This document shows positions 14,676 to 23,538 of a stretch of DNA of 64,000 nucleotides, in pieces (the stretch's first letter is position 1; the number at the start of each line of letters is the position of its first letter). The position numbers and the translations under genes were made by a program. Source of the stretch: Candidatus Pseudomonas phytovorans. Its GTDB lineage: Bacteria; Pseudomonadota; Gammaproteobacteria; Pseudomonadales; Pseudomonadaceae. The stretch spans positions 1,958,001-2,022,000 of the forward strand of contig CP119325.1 of the NCBI GenBank assembly GCA_029202525.1, given 5' to 3'. Below the pieces are notes generated by a model that was given only the letters and a program-made list of their open reading frames with translations, did not search any database and was not told where the DNA came from.

Positions 14676-15767
14676 ATGTCCGCACTGTTCGAACCCTACA
14701 CCCTCAAAGACGTCACCCTGCGCAACCGCATCGCCATTCCGCCGATGTGCCAGTACATGGCCGAGGACGGCATGATCAACGACTGGCACCACGTGCATTA
14801 CGCCGGCCTGGCCCGTGGTGGTGCCGGCCTGCTGGTGGTCGAAGCCACGGCGGTGGCACCGGAAGGGCGCATCAGCCCCGGTTGTGCCGGTATCTGGAGC
14901 GATGCCCACGCCCAGGCGTTCGTGCCGGTGGTGCAAGCCATCAAGGCCGCAGGTTCGGTGCCGGGCATCCAGATCGCCCACGCCGGGCGCAAGGCCAGCG
15001 CTAACCGACCGTGGGAGGGTGACGATCACATTGCCGCCGACGACGCGCGGGGCTGGGAAACCATCGCCCCGTCTGCCATTGCCTTTGGCGCGCACCTGCC
15101 GAAAGTGCCACGCGAAATGACCTTGGACGACATCGCCCGGGTCAAACAGGACTTCGTCGACGCCGCCCGCCGTGCGCGTGATGCCGGCTTCGAATGGATC
15201 GAGCTGCACTTCGCCCACGGCTATCTGGGCCAGAGCTTCTTCTCCGAGCACTCCAACAAGCGCACTGACGCCTACGGTGGCAGCTTCGACAACCGCAGCC
15301 GCTTCCTGCTGGAAACCCTGGCCGCGGTGCGTGAAGTTTGGCCAGAAAACCTTCCGCTGACCGCGCGTTTTGGTGTGCTGGAATACGATGGCCGCGACGA
15401 GCAAACCCTGGAAGAGTCGATTGAACTGGCGCGCCGTTTCAAGGCGGGCGGCCTTGACCTGCTTAGCGTCAGTGTCGGCTTCACCATCCCCGACACCAAT
15501 ATCCCGTGGGGCCCGGCGTTCATGGGGCCGATTGCCGAGCGCGTGCGCCGCGAGGCGAAGTTGCCGGTGACGTCGGCGTGGGGCTTTGGCACACCGCAAC
15601 TGGCAGAAGCGGCGCTGCAGGCCAACCAGCTGGACCTGGTGTCGGTAGGGCGTGCGCATTTGGCCGACCCGCACTGGGCTTACTTTGCGGCCAAGGAGCT
15701 GGGGGTAGAGAACGCTTCCTGGACCTTGCCGGCGCCGTATGCGCACTGGCTTGAGCGTTATCGCTGA
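14676..15767 (+). CDS. xenA: Xenobiotic reductase A, old yellow enzyme family
   Basis: 363 residues from ATG at 14676 with GGAG upstream. It is an FMN-dependent NADPH:enone/nitroester reductase. PPMCQYM places the active-site Cys25 characteristic of XenA/YqjM-type enzymes. QIAHAGRKAS and ELHFAHGYLGQSFFSEHSNKRTDAYGGS are the FMN- and substrate-site blocks, and SVGRAHLADP closes the barrel. The sequence is very close to P. putida XenA as I remember it. Regulation by the divergent ArsR-type gene is likely. It would reduce alpha,beta-unsaturated carbonyls, coumarin or nitroesters. Confidence 0.95.
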   Translation: MSALFEPYTLKDVTLRNRIAIPPMCQYMAEDGMINDWHHVHYAGLARGGAGLLVVEATAVAPEGRISPGCAGIWSDAHAQAFVPVVQAIKAAGSVPGIQIAHAGRKASANRPWEGDDHIAADDARGWETIAPSAIAFGAHLPKVPREMTLDDIARVKQDFVDAARRARDAGFEWIELHFAHGYLGQSFFSEHSNKRTDAYGGSFDNRSRFLLETLAAVREVWPENLPLTARFGVLEYDGRDEQTLEESIELARRFKAGGLDLLSVSVGFTIPDTNIPWGPAFMGPIAERVRREAKLPVTSAWGFGTPQLAEAALQANQLDLVSVGRAHLADPHWAYFAAKELGVENASWTLPAPYAHWLERYR

Positions 15768-15776
15768 GAGATGCCG

Positions 15777-15795
15777 GGGGCCGCACAGCGGCCCC
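15777..15795. terminator. Hairpin between convergent xenA and hydroxyproline operon
   Basis: Perfect 8-base-pair stem GGGGCCGC-ACA-GCGGCCCC between two convergent genes. There is no long T run, so termination strength is uncertain. Confidence 0.5.
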
Positions 15796-15799
15796 GAAT

Positions 15800-17047
15800 C
15801 TAGAACCGATCCAACCGGTAGGCACCTATCTCTGGCCCACCGGCCGGCTCAGCCAACTGCCCCACCCATTCCGCCGTCACCGCCGCCTGGGTCAACCCCA
15901 GGTGCTGATGCCCGAATGCCAACAGCACCCGCCCATCACACACCCTGTCAATCACCGGCAACGAGTCCGGCAACGAAGGCCGAAAGCCCATCCAGGGTGT
16001 CGCCCCTTCAACACTCAAGTCCCGCTGGAACAAGCCCTTGCTCAACCGATGCAACTGCCAGGCCCGCTGCATGCTCGGCGGTGCCTCCAGCCCGGCGAAC
16101 TCCACCGTGCCGGCCAGGCGCAAGCCTTCGGCCATGGGCGTCATGATGAACTTGCGCTCCAGCGAGGTGACGGCAAACGGCAGGCGCTGATGTTCACCCG
16201 GCAACATCAGGTGGTAACCGCGTTCTGTGTCCAGCGGCACCCGCTTGCCTGTCAGTGCGGCGGTCAGTTTCGCAGAGTGGGCGCCACAGCTGATAAGTAC
16301 TTGTCGGGCGTTAAGCGCGCCTTGGTCGCTGGCCAGGCTAACCCCGGCACTGTGCAAATGCCCGCCATCGACCTGCGCCTGGACAAAGCGCACGCCGCTG
16401 GCCTTGGCCGCTTCAAACAATTCGCAGACCACCCGGTAAGGGTCGATGAAGTGCCCGGTGCGTGGAAAGAACAGCCCGCCCAGCAGGGACGGGCTCAGTT
16501 GTGGCGCCGCGTCGCGCACGGTTTGCGCCGACCAGAAGTCCACCGGCACCGCCTGCTGCTGCATGCGTGTACGCAACGCCTCCAGTGCCTGGCGTGACTC
16601 AGGCTTCTCGAACACCAGCAACGAGCCATCCTCGCGGAACAGTTCGCTGCGCCCGATCGAACCCAGCAGCCGCTGCCAGGCACCCAGGCTGCCTTCGTTC
16701 AACGTACGAATGCCGGCCACACTGCGCTGAAACGGGGCCGGGCGCAGGTTGAGCAGCAGGCGGGTGAACCAGGGCATGGCTTTGGGCAGGTACTTCCAGT
16801 CCAGGCGCAGCGGGCCCATCGGGTCCAGCAGCATGCGCGGCAGGCGCTTGAGGATCGACAGGTCGGCAATCGGGAACACCTGCTCAGTGGCCAGGTGCCC
16901 AGCGTTGCCATAAGACGCGCCCTGGCCCGGTGCCTGGCGGTCGACCAGCATTACTCTGCGGCCTTGGCGGGCCAGTTGCAGGGCACAGGCAACGCCGACA
17001 ATGCCGGCGCCAACCACGGCGATATCGGCTTCAGGGGTTTCGACCAT
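15800..17047 (-). CDS. cis-4-hydroxy-D-proline oxidase (FAD, DadA-like)
   Basis: 415 residues. The N-terminus IAVVGAGIVGVACALQLARQGRRVMLVD is the FAD-binding Rossmann segment of the DAO/DadA family. The C-terminal GHQHLGLTQAAVTAEWV is the matching second FAD block. As last gene of the hydroxyproline operon it should oxidise cis-4-hydroxy-D-proline to 1-pyrroline-4-hydroxy-2-carboxylate and feed electrons to the respiratory chain. It starts 2 bases after the dehydrogenase gene stop, so the two are tightly coupled. General D-amino-acid activity cannot be excluded. Confidence 0.88.
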   Translation of the reverse strand: MVETPEADIAVVGAGIVGVACALQLARQGRRVMLVDRQAPGQGASYGNAGHLATEQVFPIADLSILKRLPRMLLDPMGPLRLDWKYLPKAMPWFTRLLLNLRPAPFQRSVAGIRTLNEGSLGAWQRLLGSIGRSELFREDGSLLVFEKPESRQALEALRTRMQQQAVPVDFWSAQTVRDAAPQLSPSLLGGLFFPRTGHFIDPYRVVCELFEAAKASGVRFVQAQVDGGHLHSAGVSLASDQGALNARQVLISCGAHSAKLTAALTGKRVPLDTERGYHLMLPGEHQRLPFAVTSLERKFIMTPMAEGLRLAGTVEFAGLEAPPSMQRAWQLHRLSKGLFQRDLSVEGATPWMGFRPSLPDSLPVIDRVCDGRVLLAFGHQHLGLTQAAVTAEWVGQLAEPAGGPEIGAYRLDRF

Positions 17048-17049
17048 GT

Positions 17050-18627
17050 TCAGCCTTCCCGTTTGCCGTCGAGCAGGCGCCGCAGCTGTAGCGGGTTGCC
17101 GTGTTTCAATGCCTGTGGCAGCAGCGCATCAGGGAAGTCCTGATAGCACACCGGCCGCAGGAAACGCAGGATCGCCGCCGTGCCCACCGAGGTGGTGCGG
17201 GCATCGGAGGTGGCCGGGAACGGCCCGCCGTGGACCATTGCATCGCATACTTCGACGCCGGTCGGCCAGCCATTGACCAGAATGCGCCCGGCTTTGCGTT
17301 CAAGGGTCGGCAACAGCGCACGGGCGCTGTCGATGTCGGCATCGTCCAGTTGCAAGGTCGCGGTCAACTGGCCTTCCAGATGCTCGGCCACCTGGCGTAC
17401 CTGATCATCGCTTGCGCAGGCCACGACCAGCGACGCCGCGCCGAACACCTCGGCCTGCAGCGCAGGGTCGGCCAGGAAGGCTTCGGCCTGGGTCACGAAC
17501 AACTGCGCCTGGCATTGGTTGGGGCCTTGCCCGGCCTGGCCGCTGGCCGCAGCCTGGGCATTGGCGTTATCCGCCAAGGCACCGACACCGGCCTGGTAAG
17601 CACTGAAGATGCCCGGGGTGAGCATGGTCTGCGCAGCGGCTTGGCGCACGTGCTCGCTGGCAGCGTCGATAAACCGCTGCAACGCCGGCCCTTGGCGGGC
17701 AATCACCAGACCGGGGTTGGTGCAGAACTGGCCAGCACCTTGGGTCAGCGAGGCGACGAAGCCTTGTGCCAGCGCTTCGGCGCGGGCCTGCAGGGCTGCC
17801 TCGAACAGGAACACCGGATTGATCGAACTCATTTCGGCGTACACCGGGATCGGCTCCGGACGTGCCTGGGCCGCCTGGCACAGCGCGATACCGCCGCTGC
17901 GTGAGCCGGTAAAGCCAACGGCCTTGATGCGCGGGTCGCTGACCAGCGCGATGCCGACTTCACGGCCGGAGCCGTACAACAACGAGAACACGCCGGCCGG
18001 CAGGCCGCACAGCTTCACCGCGTGCGCCACCGCCTGGCCGACCAGTTCGCTGGTGCCTGGGTGGGCGCTGTGGGCCTTGACCACCACCGGGCAGCCGGCC
18101 GCCAGTGCCGAGGCGGTATCGCCACCGGCCACCGAGAAGGCCAAAGGGAAATTGCTGGCGCCGAATACGGCTATCGGCCCCAAGGCAACCTGGCGCTGGC
18201 GCAGGTCGCCACGGGGCAAGGGTTGGCGTTCTGGCTGGGCGTTGTCGACCCGTACATCCAGCCATTCACCGGCCCGCACCACGCGCGCGAAGGTGCGCAG
18301 CTGGGTGCAGGTGCGGCCACGTTCGCCTTGAATGCGCGCCTTGGGCAGGCCGCTTTCGGCCACGGCGCGGTCGATCAGGGCATCGCCCAGCGCTTCGATC
18401 TGCGCGGCGATGGTTTCGAGGAACTGTGCCCGTTGTTCCAGCGTGGTTTCGCGGTAGGCATCGAACGCAGTCCAGGCCAGGGCGCAGGCCTGGGCGACGT
18501 GTTCGCCGGTGCCGCCGAGGTAGGCCGGTTCCAGCGTCTGGCCGGTGGCCGGGTTGACGGCGCGAATGGCTTCGCGGCTGCCGGTTACGGGGGTTTGGCC
18601 GATCAGCAGGTTGCCTGTGAGGGTCAT
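17050..18627 (-). CDS. Alpha-ketoglutarate semialdehyde dehydrogenase
   Basis: 526 residues from ATG at 18627, which has AAGGAGG upstream; the longer frame runs into the REP element. It oxidises 2,5-dioxopentanoate to alpha-ketoglutarate with NAD(P)+. GAVAVFGASNFP-like PIAVFGASNFPLAFS, FTGSRSGG, the catalytic cysteine in GAGQFCTNPG and the glutamate in YAEMSSINP are the aldehyde-dehydrogenase signatures of the KGSADH group. It is the final enzyme of hydroxyproline breakdown. A REP element separates it from the upstream deaminase gene. Confidence 0.92.
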   Translation of the reverse strand: MTLTGNLLIGQTPVTGSREAIRAVNPATGQTLEPAYLGGTGEHVAQACALAWTAFDAYRETTLEQRAQFLETIAAQIEALGDALIDRAVAESGLPKARIQGERGRTCTQLRTFARVVRAGEWLDVRVDNAQPERQPLPRGDLRQRQVALGPIAVFGASNFPLAFSVAGGDTASALAAGCPVVVKAHSAHPGTSELVGQAVAHAVKLCGLPAGVFSLLYGSGREVGIALVSDPRIKAVGFTGSRSGGIALCQAAQARPEPIPVYAEMSSINPVFLFEAALQARAEALAQGFVASLTQGAGQFCTNPGLVIARQGPALQRFIDAASEHVRQAAAQTMLTPGIFSAYQAGVGALADNANAQAAASGQAGQGPNQCQAQLFVTQAEAFLADPALQAEVFGAASLVVACASDDQVRQVAEHLEGQLTATLQLDDADIDSARALLPTLERKAGRILVNGWPTGVEVCDAMVHGGPFPATSDARTTSVGTAAILRFLRPVCYQDFPDALLPQALKHGNPLQLRRLLDGKREG

Positions 18628-18713
18628 GTAGCCTCCTTGGAAATCAGATTCGGGTATCAAGGACGTTGTGGGAGCAACTGTCTTGCTCAATATCTGAAAG
18701 CTTGCGCGATCAT

Positions 18714-18800
18714 TGTGGGAGCGGGCTTGTCCCGCGAACACCGGCAAAGCCGGTGCCAGGCACCGCGTTGCTTGCTTCGCGGGACAAGCCCGCTCCCACA
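18714..18800. repeat. REP element 4, compact variant
   Basis: GTGGGAGCGGGCTTGTCCCGCG and its inverted partner enclose an inner hairpin, CCGGCAAAGCCGG. The same compact form recurs at 48393-48482. It lies inside the hydroxyproline operon, between the deaminase and dehydrogenase genes. Confidence 0.85.
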
Positions 18801-18824
18801 GAGAACGCGGCGCGGCCTTGGTAA

Positions 18825-19772
18825 TCAGGCGATGTTGTGCTCGGCCGACCAGCTGGCGTACCAGTTGCGGAACAACGCGTACTGCTGCTCGGCATAGTTG
18901 CGTTGGGCATCGCTCAGCACGTCGGTCTCGTTGAAGTGCAGGCTGTATTCGCTGTCGCCGTTCAGCACCATCAGGTGCTTGTAGTACAGCACCAGGTCGC
19001 AGCCCTCATCGAACGACGACAGCACCGCCAGTGCCGCTTCCAGCTCACGGGCGAGGCGACGGGCCTTGGCATCGCCCTTGGCCGCCTGCTTGCTCAGGCT
19101 TACCAGGTGCAGCACCTCACGCGGCAGGGCGTTGCCGATGCCGGTGATGGCACCGGTGGCGTTGCAGTTGACGAAGCCATGCACCACCTGGGTATCCACG
19201 CCGACCATCAGGGTCACGTCGTCATCCTTGGAGGTGATGTGCTCGGCGGCGTAACGCAGGTCGGCACCACCGCCAAACTCCTTGAAGCCGATCAGGTTGG
19301 GGAATTCGCGGCGCAGCTCGAAGAACAGGTCGGCGCGGGTGGCAAAGCCGTAGTAGGGACTGTTGTAGATCACCGCTGGCAGTTTGGGGGCGGCGGCGAG
19401 GATGGCCGAGAAGTGGTGCTTCTGAGCGATCAGCGAAGCGCCACGGCTGAGCACGCGGGGGATGACCATCAGGCCTGCAGCGCCGATTTTGGCGGCGTGG
19501 GCGGCATGAGCGACCGCTTCACGGGTGTTCACCGCGCCGGTGCCGACAATGGTCGGGATGCCGGCGGCCACCAGGCGCGCCACGCCTTCCTGGCGCTCGG
19601 CCTCGGTCAGCAGCGGCCAGTCGCCCATCGAGCCGCAGTAGACCACGGCGCTCATACCTGCCTCGATCAGCTCGCGGCCCTTGCGCACCAGGGCGTCGAA
19701 GTCCGGTTTGCGCTCGGCGGTGCACGGGGTCATCAGGGCGGGCATGGTGCCGCTGAAGATGTTGTCGGTCAT
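18825..19772 (-). CDS. 1-pyrroline-4-hydroxy-2-carboxylate deaminase (DapA family)
   Basis: 315 residues from ATG at 19772 with CAGGAGTGA upstream. It has the DHDPS/NAL aldolase fold. The usual GSTGE loop is CGSMGDWP, the tyrosine is in YNSPYYGF, and the Schiff-base lysine is in NLIGFKEFGG. The missing carboxylate-binding arginine pattern (YNxPGR) separates it from biosynthetic DapA. In this operon it should open and deaminate the cyclic imine made by the oxidase, giving alpha-ketoglutarate semialdehyde and ammonia. Confidence 0.9.
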   Translation of the reverse strand: MTDNIFSGTMPALMTPCTAERKPDFDALVRKGRELIEAGMSAVVYCGSMGDWPLLTEAERQEGVARLVAAGIPTIVGTGAVNTREAVAHAAHAAKIGAAGLMVIPRVLSRGASLIAQKHHFSAILAAAPKLPAVIYNSPYYGFATRADLFFELRREFPNLIGFKEFGGGADLRYAAEHITSKDDDVTLMVGVDTQVVHGFVNCNATGAITGIGNALPREVLHLVSLSKQAAKGDAKARRLARELEAALAVLSSFDEGCDLVLYYKHLMVLNGDSEYSLHFNETDVLSDAQRNYAEQQYALFRNWYASWSAEHNIA

Positions 19773-19814
19773 TGTTGTCACTCCTGGCAATATTCAGTCG
19801 GAAAAAGGTCGGGG

Positions 19815-20741
19815 TCAGATGCCCCAGGCGAACGGGTCCTGTTCGTCGATCAGCAGGGTGCTGTCGGCGGTCATGTAGGCGCGGCCGGTGATGAACGGGC
19901 GAATGTGCTCGCCGTCGCGCTCGTAGCGGCCATGGAACTGGCTGCCGGTGATGCTGGCCTGTACCCAGGTCTGGCCTTCGGCAAGCTTGCCGTCGGCGGC
20001 CAGGCAAGCGAGTTTGGCGCTGGTGCCGGTGCCGCACGGTGAGCGGTCGTAGGCTTTACCGGGGCACATCACAAAGTTGCGGCTGTCGGCGTTGGCGTCG
20101 TCGGCAAACAGCTCGACGTGGTCGATAGGTGCGCCGTTTTCACCGGTGATGCCCTGGGCTTCGAGGGCCTTGAGCATGGCCCAGGTGTACTCGGTCAGCG
20201 CCTCGCGGTTGTCCAGCTCGATACGCTGGCCGTGTTCGGAAACCAGGAAGAACCAGTTGCCGCCCCAGGCAATGTCGCCACGCACCACGCCATGGCCGGG
20301 CACGTCCACCGCTACTTGCTGGCGGTAGCGGTAGGAGGGCACATTACCGACGGTGATGGCACCGTCTTCATGCAAGGTGGCGCTGACCTGGCCGACCGGG
20401 GTGTCGATTTTGTGCACCCCCGGTGCGATCAGGCCCAGGTGCTGCAATGAGGCGACCAGGCCGATGGTGCCGTGGCCGCACATGTTCAGGTAGCCGGCGT
20501 TGTTGAAGAAGATCACCCCGCAGGTGGCGTCGGCCGACACCGGTGGGCAGTACAGCGCGCCCACCAGCACATCGTTGCCGCGTGGCTCCAGCAGGCAGGC
20601 GCGGCGCCAAGGGTCGTGCAGTTCGCGCACTTCGTCGCGCTGCTCCGCCATGCTGCGGCCGTGCAGTTGCGGGAAGCCCTTCATCACCAGGCGGGTCGGT
20701 TCGCCGCCAGTGTGGGAGTCGATGACGTGAATCTGTTTCAT
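19815..20741 (-). CDS. 4-hydroxyproline 2-epimerase (proline racemase family)
   Basis: 308 residues. It interconverts trans-4-hydroxy-L-proline and cis-4-hydroxy-D-proline without cofactors, using two cysteines: Cys88 in NMCGHGTIG and the second in SPCGTGTSA near 236. A cysteine at both positions distinguishes epimerases from 3-hydroxyproline dehydratases, where the second is threonine. It is the second gene of the minus-strand hydroxyproline operon, after the permease. Confidence 0.94.
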   Translation of the reverse strand: MKQIHVIDSHTGGEPTRLVMKGFPQLHGRSMAEQRDEVRELHDPWRRACLLEPRGNDVLVGALYCPPVSADATCGVIFFNNAGYLNMCGHGTIGLVASLQHLGLIAPGVHKIDTPVGQVSATLHEDGAITVGNVPSYRYRQQVAVDVPGHGVVRGDIAWGGNWFFLVSEHGQRIELDNREALTEYTWAMLKALEAQGITGENGAPIDHVELFADDANADSRNFVMCPGKAYDRSPCGTGTSAKLACLAADGKLAEGQTWVQASITGSQFHGRYERDGEHIRPFITGRAYMTADSTLLIDEQDPFAWGI

Positions 20742-20764
20742 GGGCTTGTCCCTTGCGTAAAAAA

Positions 20765-22378
20765 TCAGGAAGCGACGGCGGCAGGGCGGCCGGTATAGGT
20801 TTCAGCGGCGGCCTCGCTTTCGTCTTCACCTTCCAGGCGCACCAGGTGGGCAGGCACACCCGTTGCGGCGCCCCAGTAGTAGATGCCCAGCGCACAGGCG
20901 GCCACGACCACGGTGTCGAACGGGTGGCCTAGCACTCCCAGGCCGCCGAAGCTGCCCAGCCACGACAACAGGATGGTTACCGCGTAGAAGCCGATCAGCC
21001 ATGCCGACGAGCGCACTTGCTGGGCCAGTGAAAGGTGCTGAGTGGGGACGAAACAACCGCACAGCAGGTACAGCACGAACATCACGATCTGCAGGGCCAG
21101 CAGCCACGACACGGTGTTCCAGCCGGACCAGTACACGATCAGCGCGGCGATGATGAACGACAGTGGGCCGAGCACGCCCATGCCCTTGACCCGGAACGGG
21201 CGCGGCATGTCTGGCGCATTGCGGCGCAGGGCGGCGACGCTGACCGGGGCCACGGCGTAGCTCAGTACCAGGGCGGCGGATACCACATTGATCAGCGCTT
21301 CCCACGAGGGGAACGGCAGGGTCCAGAACACCGACAGGCCGAACGTCAGCCACAGCGCCGGGCGCGGGATACCGGATTCGGCGTCGATGCGGGTGAAGTA
21401 CTTGAAGAAGGTGCCGGTCTGCGCCCAGCCATAGATCACGCGCGGGGTGGCGTTCATGTAGATGTTGCCGCAGCCGCTGGGCGAGATCACCGCGTCGGCC
21501 ACCACCAGGTAGGCCAGCCAGCCCACACCCAGGGCCAGGGCGATGTCACGGTAGGGCAGGGCCAGCTCCTTGGTCACGTTGGCCCAGCCGTTGGCCAGCA
21601 TTTCGGTCGGCACGCTGCCGAGGAAGGCCAGTTGCAACAGGGCGTAGATCGCGGTGGACAGCAACACCGAAAGAATCAGCGCAATCGGGATGGTGCGCTG
21701 CGGGTTCTTCACCTCGCTGGCCACCGAAATGATCGGCGTCAGGCCCAGGTAGGCGAAGATGATGCCACCGGCCGACACGGCCATTTCCACCCCGGACAGG
21801 CCGAAGGGGGCAAAGCCCTGGACGGTGAAGTTTTCCGGTTTGAAGAAGGTGAACAGCACGCCGATCACCAGCAGCGGCACGATGAACTTGAACACGCTGA
21901 CCAGGTTGTTGGCCTTGGCGAAGGTTTTCACGCTGCGGTAGTTGAGGAAGAAGAACAGCCCCAGCAGGGCGAACTGCACCAGCCAGCCGAGCACGGTCGG
22001 GTCGCTGGAGCCGGCCTTGGTCAGTTCGGGGAACCAGGCGGCGGCGTATTGGCGCGAGGCGACCACTTCGATGGCAATCAGGCTGGAAAAGGCGATCAGG
22101 GTGATGAAGCCCATCAGGTAACCCAGCAGCGGGCCGTGCGAGTACACCGGGTAGCGCACCACGCCACCGGCACGGGGCAGGGCGGCGCCCAGCTCGCAGT
22201 AGACGATGCCCAGCAGCAGTACGGCGAAGCCGCCGAGAAACCAGGAAAGGATGCCGGCCGGGCCGGCGATGGCCGAGACGTGGCTGGCGGCGAACAGCCA
22301 GCCCGAGCCGAAGATGGCCCCTAGGCCGATGAAGGTGAGGTCCAGCAGTGATAGCTGTTTCTTGAACTTGCCTGACAT
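20765..22378 (-). CDS. APC-family permease, probable hydroxyproline transporter
   Basis: 537 residues with about 12-14 hydrophobic segments. The N-terminal LSLLDLTFIGLGAIFGSGWLF is the APC helix-1 substrate-binding motif (GAIFGSGW). The C-terminal 35 residues are hydrophilic and acidic. It is the first gene of the operon, 24 bases upstream of the epimerase gene, so uptake of hydroxyproline is the simplest role; this is inferred from context. The ribosome site AAAAGGCG lies just before the ATG. Confidence 0.9.
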   Translation of the reverse strand: MSGKFKKQLSLLDLTFIGLGAIFGSGWLFAASHVSAIAGPAGILSWFLGGFAVLLLGIVYCELGAALPRAGGVVRYPVYSHGPLLGYLMGFITLIAFSSLIAIEVVASRQYAAAWFPELTKAGSSDPTVLGWLVQFALLGLFFFLNYRSVKTFAKANNLVSVFKFIVPLLVIGVLFTFFKPENFTVQGFAPFGLSGVEMAVSAGGIIFAYLGLTPIISVASEVKNPQRTIPIALILSVLLSTAIYALLQLAFLGSVPTEMLANGWANVTKELALPYRDIALALGVGWLAYLVVADAVISPSGCGNIYMNATPRVIYGWAQTGTFFKYFTRIDAESGIPRPALWLTFGLSVFWTLPFPSWEALINVVSAALVLSYAVAPVSVAALRRNAPDMPRPFRVKGMGVLGPLSFIIAALIVYWSGWNTVSWLLALQIVMFVLYLLCGCFVPTQHLSLAQQVRSSAWLIGFYAVTILLSWLGSFGGLGVLGHPFDTVVVAACALGIYYWGAATGVPAHLVRLEGEDESEAAAETYTGRPAAVAS

Positions 22379-22515
22379 GGGTTCGCCTTTTTGTTGGTTA
22401 TTGGATAGGCAGGTCTGATGTCACGAGATGCGGCTTTTTGGGCCGCGCTCTTGTTGAACTTGGGCGGCTTGCGTGGGGCATAGAGTGAACCGGCCAGGGC
22501 GGCGGTTCTTGATTG

Positions 22516-22558
22516 TTTTCTGCAAGGGGGATGACGAAATCGGCACAGTTGCAGAAAA
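22516..22558. promoter_or_regulatory. Dyad operator between hydroxyproline operon and its regulator
   Basis: Perfect 10-base inverted repeat TTTTCTGCAA (22516-22525) and TTGCAGAAAA (22549-22558) with a 23-base spacer. It lies in the 377-base divergent gap 22379-22755, which otherwise holds only a REP pair. Two sites spaced about three helical turns apart fit binding of the AraC-type regulator as a dimer. Confidence 0.65.
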
Positions 22559-22633
22559 AACTGGCGGCGATGGTGGGCTGATGGATAGGCTGTAGGCCAT
22601 ACCGCACAGGGCCTGTAGGGGTATGTTGATAGT

Positions 22634-22732
22634 CCCGGCCTCTTCGCGGGCATGCCCGCTCCCACAGGTACGGCGCAAAATTCGAAATGTGTGGAGGACC
22701 TGTGGGAGCGGGCGCGCCCGCGAAAGGGCCGG
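22634..22732. repeat. REP pair 5 (inverted)
   Basis: CCGGCCTCTTCGCGGGCATGC.. and the inverted arm ending GCGCCCGCGAAAGGGCCGG, just upstream of the AraC-type gene. Confidence 0.9.
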
Positions 22733-22755
22733 CACAGCCAGCAGAGAACTGACAG

Positions 22756-23538
22756 ATGACCGACGTACCCCTGGCAACCCTCTACCAGTCCCTCGACCAG
22801 CACCGCCCCGCCAGCCTGGAGGCCCTGCTCGCCGGCGTATCGCTGTTGCTGCCGATCCTCGACGCCATCCCCAACGCGGCGATCTTCATCAAGGACCCGG
22901 CCGCCCGCTATGTGCTGGCCAACAACACCCTGGTCCAGCGTTGCGGCCTCAAACGCCTGCAGCCGCTGCTGGGCAAGACCAGCGCCGAAGTGTTTCCGGC
23001 CCAGTTGGGCCCCGGCTACACCGAGCAGGACCGCCGTGTGCTCAAGGAGGGCCTGGTGCTGGCAGACCAGCTGGAGCTGCACCTGTACGGCAGCCGAGAG
23101 CCCGGCTGGTGCCTGACCCACAAGCGCCCGCTGCACAACCAGGCGGGCGAGATCATCGGGTTGGTCGGCATTTCGGTCGACCTGCAATCAGCCGCCGACA
23201 GCCACCCCGCGTACCAACGCCTGGCCGCAGTGGACGAGCACATTCGCCAGCACTTTCACCAGCCGATCAGCATGCGCGAGCTGACCCGCATTGCCGGTAT
23301 TTCCGTGGCCCAGCTGGAGCGCTACTGCAAGCGGGTGTTCCACCTCACGCCACGGCAGATGATCCACAAGGCGCGCCTGGAGCACGCCCATCGCCTGCTG
23401 CATTCGGCGCTGCCGATCACTGAAGTGGCGATGTGCTGCGGCTACACCGACCACAGTGCCTTCAGCCGTCAGTTCAAGCAGCTGACCGGCTTTACCCCGC
23501 GCCAGTACCGCCAGGCAACCAGCGATCAGGTGGCCTGA
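22756..23538 (+). CDS. PAS-AraC regulator of hydroxyproline catabolism
   Basis: 260 residues. Residues about 30-140 form a PAS sensory domain (ILDAIPNAAIFIKDPAARYVLANN...GEIIGLVGISVDLQ). Residues about 155-255 form a double helix-turn-helix AraC domain (MRELTRIAGISVAQLERYCKRVFHLTPRQMIHKARLEHA; CCGYTDHSAFSRQFKQLTGFTPRQYR). It is divergent from the catabolic operon and most likely its activator, acting at the dyad at 22516-22558. Its end overlaps the convergent LysR gene by 13 bases. Confidence 0.92.
   Translation: MTDVPLATLYQSLDQHRPASLEALLAGVSLLLPILDAIPNAAIFIKDPAARYVLANNTLVQRCGLKRLQPLLGKTSAEVFPAQLGPGYTEQDRRVLKEGLVLADQLELHLYGSREPGWCLTHKRPLHNQAGEIIGLVGISVDLQSAADSHPAYQRLAAVDEHIRQHFHQPISMRELTRIAGISVAQLERYCKRVFHLTPRQMIHKARLEHAHRLLHSALPITEVAMCCGYTDHSAFSRQFKQLTGFTPRQYRQATSDQVA

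Noticed and set aside
22526..22553. Sigma-54 promoter upstream of the hydroxyproline operon
   Set aside because: GGCAC and TTGC are present, but only 2 bases apart; 5 are needed.
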